28,835 bases of DNA, from IMG/VR virus record IMGVR_UViG_3300032245_001238, positions 1 through 28,835 of that record; one strand, given 5' to 3'. The translations under genes and the position numbers were made by a program. Shown one piece after another: positions 1 to 7,227 of the stretch (position 1 is the first letter of the stretch; the number at the start of each line of letters is the position of its first letter). The stretch comes from a virus. The notes beneath the pieces were generated by a model. That model did not search any database. It was not told where the DNA came from and worked only from the letters and a program-made list of their open reading frames with translations.

Positions 1-1
1 C

Positions 2-679
2 TACACAGGAGATACCATAGCCAATCTAAAAGCTCAGTATGGTGCTGATGTGGCTGCATTCACTCGCACACCTGATGTATGGTTTGACAATGCCACATAT
101 AAAAATGTCAGCGGCACTGCCAATTTCACAGCGGAAGAACAACAGCAATTCACCGCAGGTATAGAGCAATTGAAGTCATTGTTGAACAGTGTACCAAACA
201 ATCTTTCGGCCATGTTGGGAGTGAACAAAGACTTCTTACCTTTCTTCATGCTATTCATTAATGATCAGATACGACAAGGCAAGATACCCACAGATACCAA
301 TCAATATCTAAAAGATTTTGCACAATTCTATCAAGGCAGAATGCAACAGCAGGCAGCAGGATTGAAAGCACAGAAAGCTCTACAACTGAGACAGCAGAAG
401 ATGAAAGACATGCCTTTGTTCCTAAAACAGATGCAGAAGCCATTAGCGGCTATGATGGCATTCTATAAAGAAGTTATTGCACTTAAAAATTTAACACTGG
501 CAAAATTAAACAAAGCCACATCTATTGGCACATTCGCACAGACAGATGCAGGATTAGAAGTAACTGACCCAGAAGGATTTGTAGCAGTGGGCACAGCCGG
601 AGATGCAGTTAAGTTAGTAGATCGATTAGGATTCAGCAGAAAGAATCTAACTGCGATCAACAAGTTTCAAAAAGCCTAA
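2..679 (+). CDS. Partial phage protein of unknown function (5' end outside window)
   Basis: The reading frame is open to the left edge, so the gene starts upstream; the GTG at 50 is probably an internal codon. About 225 residues are visible. The middle (after roughly residue 100) is rich in Gln, Lys and Met and predicted helical. It is followed by a Gly/Ala-rich stretch and a basic C-terminus ending INKFQKA. There is no signal peptide or clear catalytic motif. It ends by overlapping the convergent glycosyltransferase gene by about 33 nt. From position and composition it may be a virion or head-associated protein of a T4-like phage, but this is inference. I am sure it is coding (long open frame, phage-like composition) and not sure of the function. 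Confidence 0.75.
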   Translation, partial: YTGDTIANLKAQYGADVAAFTRTPDVWFDNATYKNVSGTANFTAEEQQQFTAGIEQLKSLLNSVPNNLSAMLGVNKDFLPFFMLFINDQIRQGKIPTDTNQYLKDFAQFYQGRMQQQAAGLKAQKALQLRQQKMKDMPLFLKQMQKPLAAMMAFYKEVIALKNLTLAKLNKATSIGTFAQTDAGLEVTDPEGFVAVGTAGDAVKLVDRLGFSRKNLTAINKFQKA

Positions 680-1696
680 CACAGTTTCATTCACAGCATT
701 GGATAGAGCTTTGCTATCATAGAACCTATTGCGATTGTGCTGTCTAATTGATTCTGTTTCTCTGTAGATTTTAGCTTTATCCACAGTGCGAAGGTGTTGG
801 CACAGAGACACTAGCTTTTCTATTCTTCTATTGGGATCTGTTTCTTGATCATAGCTCTCATCAAACACAGAATCAAATGTACGAAATCCCATTTCCTTTA
901 ATCTTTTTAGATATCCGTAATTGCCATGCACCACAAATATCTGCTGTGCTATGATGGGTTTCCACAGTTTCTCAGTAATGAATACATCATTATTATTATC
1001 ATTGGTTTCAGATACTAGGTTAAAAGCACAGTCATTAAATTGTGGTTCATACATGTCTTGATCGCTGCCATAACGCGGATAACGACTGGCATCTACCCAA
1101 GGCAACTCATAGGCTCGATCTAATTTGATATTGTAGGGAGGATCCAGGAAACTGATTAGACTATTATCCAGTAAAGATTCTTTACGTAGAGCATCAAACA
1201 GTTTTTTTCTATGTGTTCTAGATTGTTTGTTTAGATAAAGAAAATCATACTTTTTATTAGAGTGATTGAAATTGTATTTTCTATCCTGGTGTTTGCGATG
1301 CATTAGGAACCAAAACCAACTGATACTGCCACTCCATGTGCAGTGTTTGGTATTGCGAAGATACTCTTTATAATACTGCTGATTCTGCATGTTCTCTTCA
1401 GATTCCCACGGTTGTGCTAGAATAAAAGAGAACCCACGATCTCGTAAAACTTTGATTCTGCGCTCTGTCTCCTGCCAATATTCAGGATTCTGCCAAAGAC
1501 GATCGTTCTCTCTACGATGATCGATCAGTGCAAACAGTCTATCATACTTTTTTAAATCCACACTGTGCAGAGTATAATACTCTCCATTGCACACTATTTC
1601 TTCATTGGGTAATGATGCTCGAGCAAGGAATTGCTCAAGATCCTGGTGATTACCGGTTTTCATTAAGTCAGTGAGAAAGAAACTCTTAGTGGTCAT
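647..1696 (-). CDS. Glycosyltransferase, GT10 fucosyltransferase-like C-terminus
   Basis: A 349-residue protein. The recognisable part is at about residues 240-258, ITEKLWKPIIAQQIFVVHG, followed by YGYLKRLKEMGFRTF. This matches the nucleotide-sugar binding region of GT10 (alpha-1,3-fucosyltransferase) proteins, where [IV][TS]EK..[KN]...A...P[VI]..G precedes a Gly-Phe-x-x-Phe segment. The N-terminal half is divergent, and I see no signal peptide or membrane segment, so it would act in the cytoplasm. The sugar donor and acceptor are unknown; candidates are host surface glycans, phage DNA or virion protein. It lies alone on the minus strand among late genes, converges with the upstream gene by a 33-nt overlap, and starts back to back with a Cys-rich small gene. 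Such genes are common as cargo in marine T4-like phages. The glycosyltransferase call is fairly safe; the family is less so. Confidence 0.7.
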   Translation of the reverse strand: MTTKSFFLTDLMKTGNHQDLEQFLARASLPNEEIVCNGEYYTLHSVDLKKYDRLFALIDHRRENDRLWQNPEYWQETERRIKVLRDRGFSFILAQPWESEENMQNQQYYKEYLRNTKHCTWSGSISWFWFLMHRKHQDRKYNFNHSNKKYDFLYLNKQSRTHRKKLFDALRKESLLDNSLISFLDPPYNIKLDRAYELPWVDASRYPRYGSDQDMYEPQFNDCAFNLVSETNDNNNDVFITEKLWKPIIAQQIFVVHGNYGYLKRLKEMGFRTFDSVFDESYDQETDPNRRIEKLVSLCQHLRTVDKAKIYRETESIRQHNRNRFYDSKALSNAVNETVLGFLKLVDRS

Positions 1697-1712
1697 TTAT
1701 TATATGTATCTC

Positions 1713-1720
1713 TATAAATA
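1713..1720 (+). promoter_or_regulatory. T4-type late promoter box TATAAATA
   Basis: An exact TATAAATA, the T4 late (gp55/gp33-dependent) consensus. It ends 5 nt before the ATG of the Cys-rich small gene. With T4 spacing (box at about -13 to -6) transcription would start at the ATG itself, giving a leaderless mRNA. No Shine-Dalgarno sequence could fit. Confidence 0.7.
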
Positions 1721-1725
1721 TTGTC

Positions 1726-1860
1726 ATGATAGAATGTATATGTGAAAAATGCAGTTGTGAGCATCATTGCGAAACTGAGTGTTTTGAGTGCTTAAATTGT
1801 GGTTCTTGTGCCTGTGAGCACTGCAAGGATGAAAAAGAGAGCATTCCTTCCGAAAATTAA
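1726..1860 (+). CDS. Small cysteine-rich protein (11 Cys in 44 residues)
   Basis: A 44-residue ORF, ATG to TAA, directly downstream of a perfect late promoter box. Cysteines are at 4, 6, 9, 11, 15, 19, 22, 25, 28, 30 and 33, as CxC and CxxC pairs with three His (13, 14, 32); the last 11 residues are charged and Cys-free. This pattern suggests a metal-binding peptide, metallothionein-like or a compact zinc-binding protein, acting in the reducing cytoplasm. Because the box-to-ATG distance is 5 nt, translation would be leaderless. It is divergent from the glycosyltransferase gene. It resembles no family I can name. A Cys-rich substrate of the radical SAM enzymes further downstream is possible but speculative. 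Confidence 0.6.
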   Translation: MIECICEKCSCEHHCETECFECLNCGSCACEHCKDEKESIPSEN

Positions 1861-1890
1861 TATAATACAGTAGAATTTACCAATCTTTAC

Positions 1891-1898
1891 CATAAATA
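1891..1898 (+). promoter_or_regulatory. Late promoter box CATAAATA
   Basis: CATAAATA about 60 nt upstream of the 1960 gene. It gives a leader that contains a short hairpin (CCAC-TGAGC-GTGG, 1910-1922) and a strong Shine-Dalgarno (AAAAAGGAG), so this transcript is leadered, unlike several other late genes here. Confidence 0.6.
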
Positions 1899-1959
1899 AT
1901 TGCAACAGATCCACTGAGCGTGGATTTGCCATTTAACAAGAGAAAAAGGAGAAAATAAA

Positions 1960-2289
1960 ATGGCTAGCTTAACAAGTAACGCAAATGCTAAATCAGGAAA
2001 TGGTTTAGGCCCAAAAACTTTCGTTTTAACATGTGGTGTAGGTGGTGGAGCAATATCACAAGCACAACTTAACGGAATCGTTAACGGTTTAACATCAGGT
2101 GCTTCATTGCAAACTGCTGATACATCACCAGATGTATTCACAGTTGCAGGTATCGGATCGTTCACTGCTGCATCATCAACAAGTGTTGTGATTTTAGTTC
2201 AAGGAACTGGAACACCAAGCACAGTAACTGGTGACTATTATGCATCAGCAACTGTTGCAATTACAGCAACTATTGATAACTCATTCTAA
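1960..2289 (+). CDS. Probable abundant virion protein, Ala/Ser/Thr-rich
   Basis: A 109-residue protein beginning MASLTSNANAKSG, rich in Gly, Ala, Ser and Thr, with alternating beta-prone segments and no charged clusters, Cys pairs or membrane segment. It has its own late promoter, a strong ribosome binding site (AAAAAGGAG, 11 nt before the ATG) and its own rho-independent terminator, the layout of a highly expressed structural or decoration protein. The next gene is built the same way and also starts MAS-F/L-T, so the two may be ancient paralogs, though the rest diverges. A role as head decoration or tail component is inference from layout and composition only. Confidence 0.7.
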   Translation: MASLTSNANAKSGNGLGPKTFVLTCGVGGGAISQAQLNGIVNGLTSGASLQTADTSPDVFTVAGIGSFTAASSTSVVILVQGTGTPSTVTGDYYASATVAITATIDNSF

Positions 2290-2313
2290 TTAATTAGAAT
2301 AGAAATAATCATT

Positions 2314-2345
2314 AAAAGGGTGGGCATTTATTTGCTCACCCTTTT
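2314..2345 (+). terminator. Rho-independent terminator
   Basis: Stem AAAAGGGTGGGC (2314-2325) with GCTCACCCTTTT (2334-2345), one G-U pair, loop ATTTATTT. It lies 25 nt after the stop of the 1960 gene. The T-run is short because it forms part of the stem. Confidence 0.85.
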
Positions 2346-2366
2346 ATACACAAAGGAAAAAACAAA

Positions 2367-2735
2367 ATGGCTAGTTTTACTAGAACCAACAGCACAACAC
2401 CTTTTGCAGTGGGAGCATACGTTCAAACTTCAAATGTGGGAGCTTACATCATCACTGTGAAAAACAGCGATAACAACGTACAAGATCTAAGAACGGCAAC
2501 AGGAAGTTTAGAAGCAATCGAAATGCTTGTTTCTAACCTAAACGTACTTGGATACACAATCACTGACAGTGCTGCAGGAACTATCTCTATATTAGTAGAT
2601 AATTCACAGCACAATGCAACATCAATACGAGATCTTGTAAGAAATTTCGTATCAGCTGACAGAGACGATTCAACTGAAAATTTAGGTTTTGGTGGATCAA
2701 CAGTTGTTGCGGCAACTACAATCACAGTAGCGTAA
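2367..2735 (+). CDS. Probable abundant virion protein, second cassette
   Basis: A 122-residue protein beginning MASFTRTNSTTPF, rich in Ser, Thr, Asn and Val, with predicted beta strands and a small central helix (about residues 45-60). No catalytic motif, signal or membrane segment. It has a ribosome binding site (AAAGGA) and is followed by a terminator that is almost a copy of the preceding one. I see no separate late box between the first terminator and this gene, so expression probably comes from readthrough of the 1891 promoter. The layout suggests a structural or decoration protein. Function unassigned. Confidence 0.7.
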   Translation: MASFTRTNSTTPFAVGAYVQTSNVGAYIITVKNSDNNVQDLRTATGSLEAIEMLVSNLNVLGYTITDSAAGTISILVDNSQHNATSIRDLVRNFVSADRDDSTENLGFGGSTVVAATTITVA

Positions 2736-2756
2736 TTAAGTTTATTAAACTGATCG

Positions 2757-2789
2757 AAAGGGTGGACATTTATTTGTTCACCCTTTTTT
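2757..2789 (+). terminator. Rho-independent terminator, near copy of the one at 2314
   Basis: Stem AAAGGGTGGAC (2757-2767) with GTTCACCCTTT (2776-2786), loop ATTTATTT identical to the upstream terminator, then a T6 run. One base pair has changed in both strands relative to the first copy (G-C to A-T), so the structure is conserved by covariation. Confidence 0.88.
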
Positions 2790-2797
2790 GTTTTGCG

Positions 2798-2805
2798 AGT
2801 AAATA
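2798..2805 (+). promoter_or_regulatory. Late promoter box AGTAAATA
   Basis: The TAAATA core ends exactly 5 nt before the ATG at 2811, right after the terminator of the previous cassette. It predicts a leaderless late mRNA. Confidence 0.55.
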
Positions 2806-2810
2806 GTAAT

Positions 2811-3272
2811 ATGCACACATATTGTATTACCACGCTGGTGGACATCACGGAGAACGGAGTACTACGCAGTCAATTCCCATTCAAAACCAAGAGTGGAGAA
2901 CTGGTGCATGACTCTGCCACTCTTGCCATTGCTCGTAATCAACAGGCCAATTTTACCACACTGTTACAATTACTACAGATGAGAAGTAACATTGATTGGG
3001 AATCCACTCCCAAGAAACAGATGGATAATATAGTGAACTGGCGTTTTGGATCTGTGTTCGAAGGTCGTCATACCATATGGCAGTTCGAATGGCAGGTGGA
3101 ACAATCAGAAGTGTATGCTTTTGATAGTGATCCTGTGGGCGGATTGATAGAAGATTTTGATCAGATACCCATAATAAATTTTTGCAAAGAAACAGCCGCA
3201 TTTCCTAAGAATGTTTTTAACACACAAGACCCACGTTATATAAACACCTACTTTACGAAAATAACGGTTTAG
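2811..3272 (+). CDS. Conserved-looking late protein of unknown function
   Basis: A 153-residue protein starting MHTYCITTLVDITENGVLRS. The ATG at 2811 is preferred over upstream alternatives because the late box TAAATA sits 5 nt before it. It is globular, rich in aromatic residues (FEWQVEQSEVYAF) and mildly acidic, with no signal peptide, membrane helix or metal motif. It sits between the terminated structural cassettes and a membrane-anchored coiled-coil protein. I do not recognise the family. Confidence 0.75.
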   Translation: MHTYCITTLVDITENGVLRSQFPFKTKSGELVHDSATLAIARNQQANFTTLLQLLQMRSNIDWESTPKKQMDNIVNWRFGSVFEGRHTIWQFEWQVEQSEVYAFDSDPVGGLIEDFDQIPIINFCKETAAFPKNVFNTQDPRYINTYFTKITV

Positions 3273-3280
3273 AATAAATA
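3273..3280 (+). promoter_or_regulatory. Late promoter box AATAAATA
   Basis: AATAAATA just after the stop of the preceding gene, about 46 nt upstream of the ATG at 3327. The predicted leader carries an AGGAAG Shine-Dalgarno next to that start. Confidence 0.5.
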
Positions 3281-3326
3281 ATGTTACTCAAGGCACAAAC
3301 AGCACTAATAGGCTCCGCAGGAAGTA

Positions 3327-3629
3327 ATGGCAAATATACAGGCTCGGTTAAGAGAAATACGTACACAAGTAACGGAAATAAAACGAGAGTTGAGAATATT
3401 AATGAGTGATTTAGAAAAAACAAATTTAGAAGCACACGTGGACCTTTGCGCCGAGCGTTATAAAGGTTTACACGATCGTCTTTCTGCCATTGAAACCAGT
3501 CTTAAACGTCTAAGTGACGATGTGCTTGAAGGACAAAAGAGCCAGAGCAAAACTCTTATAATGACTGCTGGCACTGTGGTAGCAGGTTTACTCAGCACCA
3601 TAGTAGTGGTATTAATGAAAATCAGTTAA
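3327..3629 (+). CDS. Coiled-coil protein with C-terminal membrane anchor (XhlA-like architecture)
   Basis: A 100-residue protein. Residues 1-70 form a long amphipathic heptad-type helix (RLREIRTQVTEIKRELRILM, then SAIETSLKRLSDDV), followed by a single hydrophobic helix at about 77-97 and a short MKIS tail. This is the architecture of XhlA-like phage lysis accessory proteins and of some phage membrane proteins. The sequence match to XhlA is by layout only. It would sit in the host inner membrane with the coiled coil in the cytoplasm. The start is supported by the AGGAAG just upstream. No endolysin or spanin gene is adjacent, so a lysis role is tentative. Confidence 0.7.
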   Translation: MANIQARLREIRTQVTEIKRELRILMSDLEKTNLEAHVDLCAERYKGLHDRLSAIETSLKRLSDDVLEGQKSQSKTLIMTAGTVVAGLLSTIVVVLMKIS

Positions 3630-3640
3630 TCTATAATAGA

Positions 3641-3865
3641 ATGTACGTACACATATCTCGCCATGTGCGAGTATTCATCACTGAAAAGCAACATCTGTTC
3701 ATTCACAAATGGCAGAATCATGAACACTTCCTACAATCTGAATTACCAATAGAAGAAGCTATCACAGCCAAAACACTGAGCGACAAAGGCATACTGGTAA
3801 GAAAAAAACTTGACAACGACACACAATACGCTTTAAATAAGCATATAAGATTTACTAACGAATAA
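3641..3865 (+). CDS. Small hypothetical protein
   Basis: A 74-residue basic protein, MYVHISRHVRVFITEKQHLF, with many His and Lys, an N-terminal beta-prone part and a C-terminal part that could form helix-turn-helix-like segments (IEEAITAKTLSDKGILVRKK). There is no membrane segment. It follows the coiled-coil gene by 11 nt and precedes the next gene by 6 nt, so it is probably co-transcribed. A DNA-binding role is possible from its basic nature, but I do not recognise it. Confidence 0.6.
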   Translation: MYVHISRHVRVFITEKQHLFIHKWQNHEHFLQSELPIEEAITAKTLSDKGILVRKKLDNDTQYALNKHIRFTNE

Positions 3866-3871
3866 TAAAAT

Positions 3872-4381
3872 ATGCGTAATCGCGATGAACTGTTGAGACA
3901 GATAGAGGCCTACAATCTTGACGACAAACTCAAGGCGTTGGCTGAGCATGATGAGAAACATCGTCCGTTTCGCCATCTACCGAAACAATTCAGCAAAGGC
4001 ATTCTTATTGGCAACATAGCCATTGTACCTCGACGAGCCGATGAGACTCGTTTTGTATACGTGATAGCAAACATGATACAAGCACGAATTGTGTACGAAG
4101 ATATACATCTCAAACAGAGTGCCATCCTCATAGCACATCATCTAGCAGATGGTAAAACAGTGCCAGAAAATATACTGAATTGGGATTCAGAATTTGCCAG
4201 TCGCATATTCGACATAAAGAGCTACAAAGGCAAACTGAGATCAGCAGAAAAAAGCGGCGATGAAGATCAAGCATTCATATATGAGAACAAATTCCGCGAA
4301 GCAAACCGTCAAGCGGACGCTATTAAGCAAAAAATACACAATTTATTTGATAGCACGTTCAGAACCAACCCAGCTAAATAA
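3872..4381 (+). CDS. Hypothetical phage protein, helical and basic
   Basis: A 169-residue protein starting MRNRDELLRQIEAYNLDDKL. It is mainly helical with a central hydrophobic strand-helix part (GILIGNIAIVPRR; SAILIAHHLADGK) and a charged helical C-terminal third (residues about 115-160) that may form a coiled coil. There is no signal peptide or recognisable active site. It is closely spaced with its neighbours in the same direction. Its stop overlaps a TAAATA sequence that could act as a weak late box for the next gene. Function unknown. Confidence 0.7.
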   Translation: MRNRDELLRQIEAYNLDDKLKALAEHDEKHRPFRHLPKQFSKGILIGNIAIVPRRADETRFVYVIANMIQARIVYEDIHLKQSAILIAHHLADGKTVPENILNWDSEFASRIFDIKSYKGKLRSAEKSGDEDQAFIYENKFREANRQADAIKQKIHNLFDSTFRTNPAK

Positions 4382-4402
4382 ACACAGTAAAAGGAACAAC
4401 AT

Positions 4403-4702
4403 ATGGCCACAGTAACTGAAACTTACATACTGGAACAAAACGAAGGATCAACCAACTTTCCTGCTTCTGCTATCGCAAGACGAGAAGCAGCTAAAAATAG
4501 TGGAGCGGTAATATCTAGAACCAAAACACCGATCGCAGATCCAGCAGAAGTGGTTGAAGGTAAATCAAGATTTAATATGACCATCATTTATAGATCAGAA
4601 GCAGATAGACTGCAAATTGCAAATGAAAATGACGCTGATGCAGAATTGCAAGCATATCTTATATCAAGTGGATATAGAAAAATTAATAGAACTCTTACAT
4701 AA
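4403..4702 (+). CDS. Small hypothetical phage protein
   Basis: A 99-residue protein starting MATVTETYILEQNEGSTNFP, with ribosome binding site AAAAGGAAC about 8 nt before the ATG. Composition is mixed alpha/beta with a small Ala-rich helix (SAIARREAAKNSG), no Cys and no membrane segment. Only 2 nt separate it from the next gene, suggesting co-translation. The position in a run of probable virion genes suggests a minor structural or assembly role. I do not recognise it. Confidence 0.7.
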   Translation: MATVTETYILEQNEGSTNFPASAIARREAAKNSGAVISRTKTPIADPAEVVEGKSRFNMTIIYRSEADRLQIANENDADAELQAYLISSGYRKINRTLT

Positions 4703-4704
4703 AA

Positions 4705-5556
4705 ATGAAAGCAACAGAATTAACAAAAAACATCACCACAGAAGGCTTACTAGCTCAATTTGAATCACGATTTGGTCAGACTATGAACCTACAAGGTCTT
4801 CCGGTAGAACAATTAGAAGATATGGCAAACATGGTTAGAACTAAAATTCATGAGATTACAAACAATCAACATTTTGGACAAGAATTAAAAGATGACAATT
4901 ATCACAAACATCAAATGATGTTAGACATATTAAATCAAGCAGTGAAAGAAGCACAAGGTATCAATACAATGATATCTCCTCAGCAACAAGCTATTGCTAA
5001 AAAGATTCAAACTGTTCCAGGTCTTAAACCACAAGACAAAGATCAAATTATTGGAGCAATGGTACAGAAAGAAACTGCAGTTAAAGAAGGCATCGAAAAT
5101 CAATCAGAATTAATTCTAGCTGCCAAAGACATGATGGACAAAGTGACAGCATTCTTAGAAGATTTAGCAAAAATGAAAACTGAAAGTATGTTAGAATTAT
5201 CTGACAGAATTAGAGATGAAATGGGAGCAGACAAAGCAGATGCTTTCATACAAAAAGTTAAACCAGCTCTAGAGTCTGCAGAACAAACACTGACTTCTAC
5301 AAGAACAGAATTAGATCAAGCAGTAAGAATATTAACTGGTGAAGAGATTGCAGCAACTGAACCAATGGGATCGTTAGATGAGCCATTAGATACTGCAGGC
5401 GATGAATTAGATTCTTTAGAAGCACCAGCTTCAGATGAATTTGCAGCAACAGATGCTAATGCAGGCGGCACAGAACCAGAAGGTAGACAGAAGAGAGAAA
5501 GCCGTGAAGTTTTCGAAGCCAGCAACAGAATTTATTCAAGACTAGCTGGGAAGTAA
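4705..5556 (+). CDS. Helical, Gln/Glu-rich probable virion-associated protein
   Basis: A 283-residue protein starting MKATELTKNITTEGLLAQFE. Residues 1-210 are almost entirely helical with coiled-coil character (EQLEDMANMVRTKIHEITNN; ESAEQTLTSTRTELDQAVRI). They are followed by an acidic, Pro/Ala-rich disordered stretch (about 215-262) and a short basic helical tail (REVFEASNRIYSRLAGK). There are no Cys and no membrane segment. This resembles internal or scaffold-type head proteins of T4-like marine phages in style, without a specific match. It is followed 4 nt later by another helical protein that may be a partner. Confidence 0.7.
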   Translation: MKATELTKNITTEGLLAQFESRFGQTMNLQGLPVEQLEDMANMVRTKIHEITNNQHFGQELKDDNYHKHQMMLDILNQAVKEAQGINTMISPQQQAIAKKIQTVPGLKPQDKDQIIGAMVQKETAVKEGIENQSELILAAKDMMDKVTAFLEDLAKMKTESMLELSDRIRDEMGADKADAFIQKVKPALESAEQTLTSTRTELDQAVRILTGEEIAATEPMGSLDEPLDTAGDELDSLEAPASDEFAATDANAGGTEPEGRQKRESREVFEASNRIYSRLAGK

Positions 5557-5560
5557 TCCC

Positions 5561-5920
5561 ATGCGTTTCTCTGAGTTTCTCAACAATACTAATAATGAAT
5601 TAGAGTCGGTGATTGTTAATACTCTACAAAATCTTAGAGGCGATGCTGATGAGCAAGGAGAAACAGCAGAGATTAGTTTCGATGCTCTACAACAAATAAT
5701 TAAAAACACAGGTTATGCTACTTTCAACTACAATCTATTTAAAAGTATCTATGACAAAGGCACTGCTCTAAAGAATGTTGTGGATGATTTTAACCAAGAA
5801 AAAATTGTTCTCAAAACAGAGAAACAGGCAGAAAAAGATCCTGCAATGAACAAAGACAATATTGGCAGTACAGATACTGTAAAAAAGATGGCTAAAGCAG
5901 CCATGAAAAGAAGAAGTTAA
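5561..5920 (+). CDS. Small helical hypothetical protein
   Basis: A 119-residue protein starting MRFSEFLNNTNNELESVIVN, 4 nt after the preceding gene. The N-terminal two thirds could form a small globular helical domain. The C-terminal third is Lys-rich and probably disordered (EKQAEKDPAMNKD; KKMAKAAMKRRS). It ends by overlapping the convergent radical SAM gene by 4 nt. No motif is recognised. Co-location suggests it works with the large helical protein just upstream. Confidence 0.7.
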   Translation: MRFSEFLNNTNNELESVIVNTLQNLRGDADEQGETAEISFDALQQIIKNTGYATFNYNLFKSIYDKGTALKNVVDDFNQEKIVLKTEKQAEKDPAMNKDNIGSTDTVKKMAKAAMKRRS

Positions 5921-7227
5921 ACTTTATCCAACCACTCGGCAATCGTAGGAAATGTTTTTTTATAATCAGTTCCTCTTCTACGATCTAATTCTGTTAGATA
6001 AATTTTAAATTGTTTTTGTCTAAATAGATCAGGTTGTCTGTTTTCAAATTCGTTCATTATACCATTCATATAATTTTTATGATTAAGTTTAACAGAATCA
6101 GGATATCCATGACTATTAACATCAAAAAGATCCACAGCTTCTTTTAAACCAATGTCGTTAATTTTCCTACCAAATATACCCGGATATAGATATGGTCTTG
6201 GTCCAAAATTATGTGTACTGGCTTTCATCATAGACCAATAAACCGGTCTAATTTTTGACCATTTGTTTATATTTTTTACAAGCTCTGGCATGCCTGGCAC
6301 AGCAGTTGCAGTCAATGCAGAATTAATATTTTGTAGAGTATTAGATTCATTTAATATGTATTCAAAGTTTTTTTGAAATAACTTTAAATCTAATCCATTC
6401 CTAACATATTCTGCTTCAGCACCCCACGAATCAAGAGATCCTATGATCTGTAATTTGTCTAATCTTTTTTCTTGCACAAGACGATTTAATCTTTGTACCC
6501 AATTTTTAACTCTTTCATGATCCACAGTTAAATTACTAAAGAAACATAGAGTAAGATCTGGTAATTCTTTTTGTTCTAAAAAAGCAATCATTCTTTCTGT
6601 TTCTTTTTGTATGAAAGGCTCTCCTCCTAAAATAATTAATTTGTGTAAATGATGTATATTTTTTTCAAACCAAAGAAATAATTTCTCTGTAGCTTCTTCA
6701 ATGCGTGTAAAATTTGCAAATTCTCTGTTCCATTTTGCATCCATAACTACACCTTCTGTATTAAATGGTCCAAATCGTTTTTCCTCTTGATGTATTTTTG
6801 AACTAAAAATTTGACTACAATATATACATTTTAAATTACAAGTGTTTCCCCAGTATACTTCTAATATTCGAGGAGTAAGTTCAACTGCATCTAAATTATG
6901 CTCTAATTCTGGAGGTGCAGTGGTACCTTCCATATTAAGATGTATAGTTCTATCACTAGCTCCTCCAGCTTGTTCTATATGTTTACAATGTTCACAACCA
7001 TTACCGGGCCACTCTCCCTTCAACATCTTTTTTCTTTCCTCAATCTTGTTAGGTATGTTATGAAAACCCAATACTTCTCCGCTTAGATCTAAAGGTCCAT
7101 ATCCTGCTCTATGACAACTAGCAGTATATCCGTCTGTAAGATAAACTGTGGAATGTGTCCATTTGAGTTGGCAAGCTATGCCTTTTTTTACAGGAAAAAT
7201 TTTAGGAGGTTGTTGAGATATTCCCAT
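5917..7227 (-). CDS. Twitch-domain radical SAM enzyme
   Basis: A 436-residue protein from the ATG at 7227; a TTG six codons earlier is possible. The chosen start overlaps the stop of the upstream gene as TAATG, a coupling arrangement. The radical SAM 4Fe-4S motif is CNLKCIYC (Cys 130, 134, 137), and LGGEPF (about 200-205) supplies the SAM-binding GGE. An N-terminal cysteine-bearing part (Cys 19, 38, 78, 81, as SCHRAGYG and GCEHC) precedes the barrel and looks like the twitch-type auxiliary cluster of phage radical SAM proteins that carry it N-terminally. The substrate is unknown. It is AT-rich relative to the flanking structural genes and pairs with a second radical SAM gene, suggesting a two-enzyme modification step on a shared substrate. 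Confidence 0.88.
   Translation of the reverse strand: MGISQQPPKIFPVKKGIACQLKWTHSTVYLTDGYTASCHRAGYGPLDLSGEVLGFHNIPNKIEERKKMLKGEWPGNGCEHCKHIEQAGGASDRTIHLNMEGTTAPPELEHNLDAVELTPRILEVYWGNTCNLKCIYCSQIFSSKIHQEEKRFGPFNTEGVVMDAKWNREFANFTRIEEATEKLFLWFEKNIHHLHKLIILGGEPFIQKETERMIAFLEQKELPDLTLCFFSNLTVDHERVKNWVQRLNRLVQEKRLDKLQIIGSLDSWGAEAEYVRNGLDLKLFQKNFEYILNESNTLQNINSALTATAVPGMPELVKNINKWSKIRPVYWSMMKASTHNFGPRPYLYPGIFGRKINDIGLKEAVDLFDVNSHGYPDSVKLNHKNYMNGIMNEFENRQPDLFRQKQFKIYLTELDRRRGTDYKKTFPTIAEWLDKV

Noticed and set aside
3281-3409. A 42-codon ORF starting with ATG directly after the late box at 3273-3280
   Set aside because: It starts immediately after the box, before the expected transcription start, and overlaps the well-supported coiled-coil gene in another frame.
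3632-3639. TATAATAG before the ATG at 3641 as a promoter
   Set aside because: It ends only 1 nt before the ATG and has no suitable -35, and the late consensus is not matched.
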